Shown: in pieces, positions 24,064 to 29,425 of the stretch
Position numbering within the stretch: position 1 is the first letter of the stretch
How the letters are laid out: each line of letters starts with the position of its first letter
Source of the DNA: CAYNGH01 sp964396845
GTDB taxonomy: Bacteria; Vulcanimicrobiota; JAJTBE01; CAYNGH01
Assembly (NCBI GenBank): GCA_964396845.1
Contig: CAYNGH010000024.1
Span: 1 to 29,425, forward strand
DNA length: 29,425 nucleotides
Direction of reading: 5' to 3'
Notes under the pieces: generated by a model
Told to the model about the DNA's origin: nothing
The model's input: the letters and a program-made list of their open reading frames with translations, nothing else
Database searches by the model: none
Translations under genes and position numbers: made by a program

Positions 24064-25101
24064 TTGAATAAAATAAAATCAACTTTAATACTTGGCTTTT
24101 TGTTGCTTCTGCTGTCAGGCTTTGGGGGAGCCCAAACCCTCGACGGCATGATTATCCGCATGGAAGGGGATAAATTTGCCGTCAACCGGGGAATCAATCA
24201 CCAGATGAACCCCGATACGGTTCTTTATGTTTCCCGGGTTGGAGAACCAGTGGCAATCATCAGGGTGGTCATGGTGGATGAGCATCATTCCCTGTGTGAA
24301 CTGCAGGAGGGTGTTCCGGGAAAGAAAATCAGCATCGGCGATACTGTCAGTCTTCAGCCTTTCACCATGCCCTCGGCAGAGGAAGAGCCTGTGGCCATGG
24401 ATGAGCTGACCAGGGAAAGAATGAAAGCCCGGGCAGAGCATCAACAGAAGGTGGAGGACAACTACAGGGATGTCATCAACCGCAAGACCCACATTCTGCG
24501 GTTTAAACGGGGAGCTGGCGGTACGGTGAAAGTGGATACCTTTGATGTGGTAAACCTTATGTCCACCACCATCATCGGCGGCCCTTATGCATCCATAAAT
24601 GCATGGTATGCCGCGGGAACCGCGTATTCCACCTATGCCAAATACAAGGCATCCCAAAATCCCTCCCGCATCAGAAACCTCCAGATGGAAATCACCCTGT
24701 GGGATACCGAGTATCTGGATGCCTTCGCGACATATGAATCCCAGAAGGATACTATATCAGACCCCGCCCAGGTTTCTCAGATGAGAGAGAATATCTATCG
24801 GCAGAAGGGCCTGGACAAATTTTATGTCTTTCAGGTCAAGATCATCAATCCAGGGCCTGGGGCAGTTCAACTGGCGCCTTTTCCATGGCATTGCTATCTC
24901 AAAGGGCCGGACGATAAAAGAATCAAAGCAGTTAATTATGATGAAATTCTTGACAAGGCATTGAATCCCAACCAAGTGGTGAATGGATATATTTACTTCA
25001 ACCGCTATGACGAAAGAAACAGCCCTGTGCTGAAAGACGGCAGGGTCATCCTGGAGCTGGTGGATGTCCTGGGGAATAACCGGAATGTCAACTTTGACTG
25101 A
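24064..25101 (+). CDS. exported protein of unknown function
   Basis: A 345-residue protein with a clear Sec signal peptide (residues 1-23, STLILGFLLLLLSGFGGAQ). Residues 25-95 form a small beta-rich module (GDKFAVNRGINHQMNPDTVL, then GEPVAIIRVV) like those found in CsgG/FlgT-type envelope proteins. Residues 105-150 are charged and helical. Residues 160-195 contain a mildly hydrophobic Gly/Ala-rich segment. The C-terminal 100 residues look like an immunoglobulin-like beta-sandwich (FYVFQVKIINPGPGAVQL, GYIYFNRYD). The start is TTG 24064, 8 bases from GGAGG. It diverges from the TPR protein and may share its regulation. I do not recognise a named family. Confidence 0.8.
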   Translation: MNKIKSTLILGFLLLLLSGFGGAQTLDGMIIRMEGDKFAVNRGINHQMNPDTVLYVSRVGEPVAIIRVVMVDEHHSLCELQEGVPGKKISIGDTVSLQPFTMPSAEEEPVAMDELTRERMKARAEHQQKVEDNYRDVINRKTHILRFKRGAGGTVKVDTFDVVNLMSTTIIGGPYASINAWYAAGTAYSTYAKYKASQNPSRIRNLQMEITLWDTEYLDAFATYESQKDTISDPAQVSQMRENIYRQKGLDKFYVFQVKIINPGPGAVQLAPFPWHCYLKGPDDKRIKAVNYDEILDKALNPNQVVNGYIYFNRYDERNSPVLKDGRVILELVDVLGNNRNVNFD

Positions 25102-25170
25102 AATGATAACTCCCCGCGGCAATTATGCCCGATGAATTCCGGTCTGATCATGAATGGTGTTGAAGGTTTT

Positions 25171-25204
25171 TCCCGGGGGAATGGGTAATATGATTCCCCT
25201 GGGA
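25171..25204 (+). other. hairpin upstream of the EFR1-type gene
   Basis: TCCCGGGGGAAT (25171-25182) pairs with ATTCCCCTGGGA (25193-25204), a 12-bp stem with one G-U pair and a 10-base loop. The following bases (TTATTATTATTG) are T-rich but not a T-run. It could end the upstream transcript or protect the downstream mRNA, whose ATG is at 25227. Confidence 0.5.
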
Positions 25205-25226
25205 TTATTATTATTGCGAGGTTATA

Positions 25227-26012
25227 ATGGCCACCACCATATACTACTTCTCCGGCACGGGGAATTCACTGGATACCGCAAGACAGTTGGCACAGCGTCT
25301 GGGGGATACTCAGGTTGTTCCCATTGTCCGGTATTCGGGAAAATTCCGGGTGGTGCCAGAAACAGAAACCTTCGGCCTTGTGTTTCCCCTGTATTATTTC
25401 GGACTGCCCCTGTTAGTGAAGGAGTTTGTAAAAAGTCTTGAGTTTCACAAAGACCAATACATGTTCACGGTGGTGACCAAAGGAGGATCCCAGGGAATCG
25501 CCATAGATCAGCTCAACGACATACTGTCCAAGCGGTTGAAAAGACTCTCGGCAGGTTTTTACCTGAATATGCCCGGCAATTATATTCCCATGTACGAGGT
25601 AGCCTCCCAGGAGCGTCAGGAGAAAGTTTTTGAAAATGCCCGGCAACGGCTGGATGAGATGGCGGAAACCATATCCAGTAAAAAACCTGTCATTGAAAGG
25701 AAAAACTTTGCTTTCAAGCTGTTTGCCCCGGTGGTTTATAATTCCTGGGCCAAGGGTGCAAACAAGGCTGATCAGGCCTTTGTTGCTGATGACAACTGTG
25801 ATTCCTGCGGGCTGTGCCGGGATGTATGCCCTGTGTCCAATATTCGAATGGCTGAAGGCCGGCCCCGTTGGCAGAACCGGTGTCAGGAATGCCTTGCCTG
25901 CATCCATTTCTGTCCCCGGCAGGCGATTCAAGTCGGGAATAAGACAATAAACCGGGGCCGTTACCATCATCCCCGGATAACTGCCCGGGACATCATGGAA
26001 CAGAAAAGCTGA
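25227..26012 (+). CDS. EFR1-type flavodoxin/4Fe-4S ferredoxin fusion
   Basis: A 261-residue electron carrier of the EFR1 (EFR1-family ferrodoxin) type. The N-terminal flavodoxin-like domain (1-160) has the phosphate-binding loop YFSGTGNSLDTARQLA and the LVFPLYYFGLPLLVKEF segment. The C-terminal domain has two 4Fe-4S motifs, CDSCGLCRDVCPVSNI and CQECLACIHFCPRQAI. Such proteins shuttle low-potential electrons in anaerobes, in the cytoplasm. The ATG has a modest GCGAGGT. It ends 6 bases from the opposing protease gene. Partner enzymes are unknown; none is adjacent. Confidence 0.93.
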   Translation: MATTIYYFSGTGNSLDTARQLAQRLGDTQVVPIVRYSGKFRVVPETETFGLVFPLYYFGLPLLVKEFVKSLEFHKDQYMFTVVTKGGSQGIAIDQLNDILSKRLKRLSAGFYLNMPGNYIPMYEVASQERQEKVFENARQRLDEMAETISSKKPVIERKNFAFKLFAPVVYNSWAKGANKADQAFVADDNCDSCGLCRDVCPVSNIRMAEGRPRWQNRCQECLACIHFCPRQAIQVGNKTINRGRYHHPRITARDIMEQKS

Positions 26013-26018
26013 GGAACA

Positions 26019-27374
26019 TCACATCGGTTCGTCAACAACTCCTATCCCGTCGCCGTCAGTATCAGGGGCTTTCCTGGATGGGGGGATTGACGGCCCGGCA
26101 TTCTCATGATCCAGCCGGTAAGAACCTTTTCTGGGTTTTCTGGATCTCTTTTTTCCTCTGATTCTGCTGTCTTTTTGGGGGGATTGATCCTTCCCGGCTT
26201 TGTCCGGAACCGGAGCTTCCCCGGAAGGGGAGATTCCTTCGTCTTTATCGGCTGTTTCGTCAGTGACTGTTTCTGGGTCATCACGGAAAAATGATTCCAC
26301 ATCCCGGGAAAAATCTCTGAAACGCCCCATCATATCTCCGGGTTTGATATCCCGGTCAATATCCCCGATGCTTTCATATTCCGGCTCGGGTATCGAAAGC
26401 TTCGGCCTGGAATCCTGTGATTCTGTATCCTCCGGGACAGGGGTGTCATGGGCTGGATTATCCGGGGGTCCATGGCTTTCCCGCCGGGTAAATTCTTCTT
26501 CAATTTCGTGGGCAAACTCCCTGGCCTCCCGGATGATCTCTCTGATGCTCCCCTTTGCCTGATCCGTTTCCATCTCAACTCTCTTCCGGATCACCTGGGA
26601 GGCTTCTTTCCCGAGCTGTGCCAGGGAGTCTTCTTCCCGGAGGGGTTCATCGGCGGTATTAATTTCCTTGTCAGTATTGTCGCAGGATTCATTCCTGGAA
26701 AATTCCTTCGCCGGGGCGGTTTTATCTTTTTCTGTGCTGTCAATGGCCGGGGGGCTGTCGTTATCCGGCATGTTTTCTGATGCAGTTGTGGTATTGATGG
26801 TTCCAAAATGAATGTAGCGGACATATGCAACAGCCAGGAAGTTGTTGAACCCGTGGGCGACCATGGGGATGAACAGGTTGCCGGTGATTTGATAGACCAT
26901 TGCCAGGGATGCTCCGATGAGTCCCGTCCAGACCCCCAGAAACCATGTTTTTTTGCTGGAGGTGTGGAGAAGGCCGAAAATCACGCTGGAAACAAGGATT
27001 CCCATTTCCGGGGTCAGGATTCCCCGGAAGAAGAATTCCTCGCAGAACCCGGACATTACTGCAATGAGCAGGATCTCTGGAAAAGAGGTGTGTCTGAACA
27101 TGGGATAAACTTTCTTTTCCATAGTGTTCTTGAGGTACTGGTTAAAGAAAAACTTGTCGATGAGATAAAAAATCCCCGAGGAAGCCAGCAGAAGAACTCC
27201 CACCAGAATGCCCGTTGCAAAGGCCCGGGGATTAACATGGATGCGGTCGATGACAGGGATTCTCCTGACCAGCATCCAGATGATTCCCAGGACCAGGAGA
27301 GTGAACTCCACAGCAAATACCAAGGTTCCCAGAGAGAAGTTTTTGTTTTTTCTCCGGATGGGCTGGTCTGTCAT
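26019..27374 (-). CDS. CPBP-family intramembrane metalloprotease with long acidic tail
   Basis: About 451 residues. The N-terminal 200 residues are a multipass CPBP/Abi (CAAX protease-like) domain with its catalytic motifs: CEEFFFRG (Glu112, Glu113, Arg117), FGLLH (His137) and HGFNNF (His174). Family members cleave or process membrane-associated peptides. Residues 200-451 are a hydrophilic tail rich in Asp, Glu, Ser and Pro, absent from ordinary family members. It ends with the basic stretch GKKRSRKPRKGS and a DTDGDGIG loop resembling Ca-binding sites. ATG 27374 is preferred (GGAG 8 bases upstream) over ATG 27392. It diverges from the PilO-like gene. The substrate is unknown. Confidence 0.85.
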   Translation of the reverse strand: MTDQPIRRKNKNFSLGTLVFAVEFTLLVLGIIWMLVRRIPVIDRIHVNPRAFATGILVGVLLLASSGIFYLIDKFFFNQYLKNTMEKKVYPMFRHTSFPEILLIAVMSGFCEEFFFRGILTPEMGILVSSVIFGLLHTSSKKTWFLGVWTGLIGASLAMVYQITGNLFIPMVAHGFNNFLAVAYVRYIHFGTINTTTASENMPDNDSPPAIDSTEKDKTAPAKEFSRNESCDNTDKEINTADEPLREEDSLAQLGKEASQVIRKRVEMETDQAKGSIREIIREAREFAHEIEEEFTRRESHGPPDNPAHDTPVPEDTESQDSRPKLSIPEPEYESIGDIDRDIKPGDMMGRFRDFSRDVESFFRDDPETVTDETADKDEGISPSGEAPVPDKAGKDQSPQKDSRIRGKKRSRKPRKGSYRLDHENAGPSIPPSRKAPDTDGDGIGVVDEPM

Positions 27375-27472
27375 AAATATCGCTCCAATCAAGAATAATA
27401 CTCCCAGATTTTCGACACCAGTTATAGATGTCCTATTCTTTATTCTGACATTTGCAAATCATGATTCCCCTG

Positions 27473-27489
27473 CCGGGCCAAAGGCCCGG
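27473..27489. other. perfect 7-bp palindrome in the divergent intergenic region
   Basis: CCGGGCC-AAA-GGCCCGG between the CPBP protease and PilO-like genes. Because both genes point away from it, it is more likely an operator or a 5'-UTR hairpin than a terminator. Confidence 0.45.
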
Positions 27490-27502
27490 GGATAAAAATA
27501 AT

Positions 27503-27531
27503 TTGACGGAATATGACAGGGAAAATAAAAA
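27503..27531 (+). promoter_or_regulatory. possible promoter for the PilO-like gene
   Basis: TTGACG (27503-27508), 17 bases, then TAAAAA (27526-27531). The -35 matches 5 of 6 bases; the -10 is weak. It lies about 60 bases before the ATG at 27594. Confidence 0.4.
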
Positions 27532-27593
27532 ACATGGGGAATAAAGAGTCAGTAATTAATAAGACGGTTAATTTTTGGCCGGAGGTGAAATAG

Positions 27594-28256
27594 ATGGTTT
27601 TAAACACCCCAATGAAGATAGTCCTGACAGTGGTGATTATTTTTCTGGTGGGCATAGGCTTTTATCTTCTTGATTATCAAAAGAAGCTCAATGACATCAA
27701 GGATCTGGAAGCTCAGCTGGTAACCAAGAATACTCAGTTGAGAAACGATGAGGAAAGGGTGAGAGCCCTTCCGGAACAGTTGAAAATCAGGGAGAGGCTG
27801 ACCACAGAACTGAACACTCTCATTCAGGAAAAGCTTCCCAGGGAAGATGCGATGATTTTTGTGCCCAAGTTCATCCAGTCCATGGAAGAGCTTATCGCCT
27901 CGGAGAGAAGGGTCACCAGGGATGCAAGCCTTGAGGTTATGTCCATAACGCCGGGACAGCTGGAAAAACCTACCGATGGTGGAGGAAGAGCACCCAAGGC
28001 TGGCGCTGACGGAGAAATCAAGGCCCTGGTTCAATTCCCAAAACAACCTTTCCAGGTGAACATCACGGGAAAATATGGATCGGTGATTCATATTCTGCAT
28101 CAGCTGGCAGCTCTCAGGCTCAAGAGGCTGGTGACTATCCAGAGGATAGTTCTCTCACCGGGGGAACCTGTCAAGTATGGCGTTTCTCCCAAACTGAACG
28201 TGACCATTCCCATGGTGGCATATCTCAACGAGGAAAAGACCCCGGTGCCTGAATAG
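27594..28256 (+). CDS. PilO-like type IV pilus inner-membrane protein
   Basis: PilO pairs with PilN to form the inner-membrane alignment complex of type IV pili and type II secretion relatives. The 220-residue protein has a short cytoplasmic start, one membrane helix (about 8-27), a coiled coil (about 28-80, DYQKKLNDIKDLEAQLVTKN) and a ferredoxin-like periplasmic domain (about 85-215) with the FQVNITGKYGSVIHILHQLAAL and LVTIQRIVL blocks typical of PilO. The ATG follows GGAGGTG at 6 bases. The upstream gene is divergent, so pilM and pilN do not precede it. The next gene encodes a TPR protein that could be a pilus-assembly partner. The symbol is withheld because the rest of the pil cluster is not visible. 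Confidence 0.85.
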   Translation: MVLNTPMKIVLTVVIIFLVGIGFYLLDYQKKLNDIKDLEAQLVTKNTQLRNDEERVRALPEQLKIRERLTTELNTLIQEKLPREDAMIFVPKFIQSMEELIASERRVTRDASLEVMSITPGQLEKPTDGGGRAPKAGADGEIKALVQFPKQPFQVNITGKYGSVIHILHQLAALRLKRLVTIQRIVLSPGEPVKYGVSPKLNVTIPMVAYLNEEKTPVPE

Positions 28257-28296
28257 GTTTTTACCGGAGGTTGCTTCTGGAGATGTTGAAGCGATT

Positions 28297-28329
28297 TACC
28301 CCGATGGAATATAATGTTCCGTCGGGGTA
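28297..28329 (+). other. 13-bp hairpin between the PilO-like and TPR genes
   Basis: TACCCCGATGGAA pairs with TTCCGTCGGGGTA around a 7-base loop. No T-run follows, so it is not a standard terminator; it may partly decouple expression of the two genes or act as a processing site. Confidence 0.6.
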
Positions 28330-28394
28330 TATTATCTGTGGAGATGGTTTGATAATGGTTGAATTTTATAATTTATGTCTGAGGAGGGGTCAAG

Positions 28395-29425
28395 GTGACA
28401 GTTGACAGGGGAAGAATTATTCTGGGCTTTATTCTGGCGGTTATGTTTGTTATTCTGGGAGCATCCCCCGGTGACTGCTCCCCCGGCAGGGAACAGATTC
28501 AGGAGTTTCTTAATAAGGGTGATGAGCTTATCCGCAGTGGTGATTATCAGGAAGCCCTGGAACAATATCAGAAAGGATACGACCTGGACTCCGGGGATCC
28601 CGACAGCAACTACAAGATGGGGGTGGCCTGTTATTTTCTGAAAAGATATGAAGACGCCATCGGTTACTACAAGAAGGCCATCGAGAAAAAGCCCGATCAC
28701 TTCAGAGCAATGAACAACCTGGGGATGATTTACCAGATTCAGGATGAAAATGCCAGGTCTGCCAGATATTTTGACATGGCTATAAAGGCCAATCCCAACT
28801 ACAAGCTGGCCCGGTACAATCTGGGAGTTGCCTTCTATAAACAGGACAAGATGGAAGAAGCCCGGAAGGTGGCCCAGGAGCTGGTGGAGCTATTTTCTGA
28901 ATATGACAAGGGGTATTACCTCCTGGGGCTTATTGAGGAATACAGAGATCACCTGTATGGTGCAGAAGAACAGTATCTCAAGGCCCTGCAATACAACTCC
29001 CGGAACACCGACGCTTCCGAAGGGATAAAGCGGATCCATGCCCGCCAGCAGATGAGCATCGCTCAGAAGGAAGCCCTGAAAAAGGCTAAAAATGTTGTGG
29101 GCTTTCATCTTCCTCCCGATTATGAATTCGAAGGGATGACCCAGCAGGAATCCGGCGCAAAGGTTATTCATGTCACTTATCGCAAGGAACAGGACATTTT
29201 TCTTGTCCGTTTCCCCGACACCCATTTTCTCCGGGGGAAAAACCTGGAGGACATTACCGGGAAACCCCAGAAGGAATTTGATGATTTCCTGATGGCCATG
29301 AATATCACCCAGCTGGATATGATGGGTGTTGAGAAATTTGATTCCTTTGAACCGGTTAAATCTCTCTCTGGCGATGATGATGAACTCCTTCTGCCGGTAG
29401 AGGAAGAGCCTGAACTGCTGGAAGA
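28395..29425 (+). CDS. TPR-repeat protein, incomplete at the right edge
   Basis: An open frame of at least 343 residues that runs off the end of the window. GTG 28395 has GGAGG 8 bases upstream. Residues 8-27 are a hydrophobic signal or anchor segment (IILGFILAVMFVILGA), followed by about five TPR units from residue 35 to 204 (for example YQEALEQYQKGYDLDSGDPD and SNYKMGVACYFLKRYEDAI). The later part (from about 235) is a mixed domain (VIHVTYRKEQDIFLVRFPD) and an acidic end. It is probably periplasmic or membrane-attached. Its place after the PilO-like gene suggests a role in pilus or secretion assembly, like PilF/Tgl-type TPR proteins, but this is inference. Confidence 0.85.
   Translation, partial: MTVDRGRIILGFILAVMFVILGASPGDCSPGREQIQEFLNKGDELIRSGDYQEALEQYQKGYDLDSGDPDSNYKMGVACYFLKRYEDAIGYYKKAIEKKPDHFRAMNNLGMIYQIQDENARSARYFDMAIKANPNYKLARYNLGVAFYKQDKMEEARKVAQELVELFSEYDKGYYLLGLIEEYRDHLYGAEEQYLKALQYNSRNTDASEGIKRIHARQQMSIAQKEALKKAKNVVGFHLPPDYEFEGMTQQESGAKVIHVTYRKEQDIFLVRFPDTHFLRGKNLEDITGKPQKEFDDFLMAMNITQLDMMGVEKFDSFEPVKSLSGDDDELLLPVEEEPELLE

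Noticed and set aside
22835..24082. Longer 415-residue form of the TPR protein starting at 24082
   Set aside because: The extra 79 residues have no SD at their start and would overlap the divergent gene, whereas ATG 23845 has a strong SD and places the membrane helix near the N-terminus.
28283..28405. Forty-codon open frame between the PilO-like and TPR genes
   Set aside because: It reads through the hairpin at 28297-28329, has only a weak SD and shows no protein-like pattern.

Overview
The window (about 29.4 kb, mid-GC by eye) looks like chromosome from a diderm (Gram-negative-type) bacterium. The evidence is an outer-membrane TonB-dependent receptor with an aromatic C-terminus, a TonB protein, FtsEX and a PilO-like type IV pilus protein. 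It is not an enteric type: prolyl-tRNA synthetase is the short archaeal/eukaryotic-like form, superoxide dismutase is the nickel type, and TTG/GTG starts behind strong Shine-Dalgarno (SD) sites are common. Radical SAM, U32 and EFR1-type Fe-S proteins suggest an anaerobic or microaerobic life. I cannot name the taxon; a deep-branching or candidate phylum is a guess. No phage, insertion sequence or CRISPR array is visible.

Layout. 1-6.1 kb (+): an S51-like Ser-nucleophile protein, nadD, rsfS, a membrane-anchored HtrA protease, then a radical SAM protein and a U32-family protein whose stop and start codons overlap. 6.2-8.9 kb (-): a probable operon of prolyl-tRNA synthetase, exported Ni-SOD and an FMN-dependent NADH:quinone/azo reductase. 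9.2-10.5 kb (+): a two-HKD phospholipase D-like protein, ending in a terminator that overlaps the end of the convergent lactonase-like metallo-beta-lactamase gene (-). 11.4-14.3 kb: a lower-GC stretch with a 23-bp tandem repeat, a GT39-type membrane glycosyltransferase and a transposase-type HTH fused to two membrane helices (both -). 14.4-18.4 kb (+): TspO, a cobalamin riboswitch with a downstream terminator that contains the SD, a BtuB-like receptor and TonB. 18.4-19.6 kb (-): a methyltransferase and tRNA-Pro(CGG) with its promoter and terminator. 19.7-22.8 kb (+): ftsE, ftsX, enolase and a terminator. 22.8-29.4 kb: a TPR membrane protein (-), an exported protein of unknown function (+), an EFR1-type flavodoxin/ferredoxin (+), a CPBP-family membrane protease with a long acidic tail (-), a PilO-like protein (+) and a TPR protein running off the right edge (+).

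How the genes work together. The clearest functional unit is vitamin B12 uptake: riboswitch, BtuB-like receptor, TonB. The second is redox defence: exported Ni-SOD and AzoR-like reductase, cotranscribed with proS. The radical SAM/U32 pair downstream of htrA is the best candidate here for an undescribed enzymatic system. The Ni-SOD, whose Ni-hook appears to be exposed directly by signal peptidase, is the most specific single observation.
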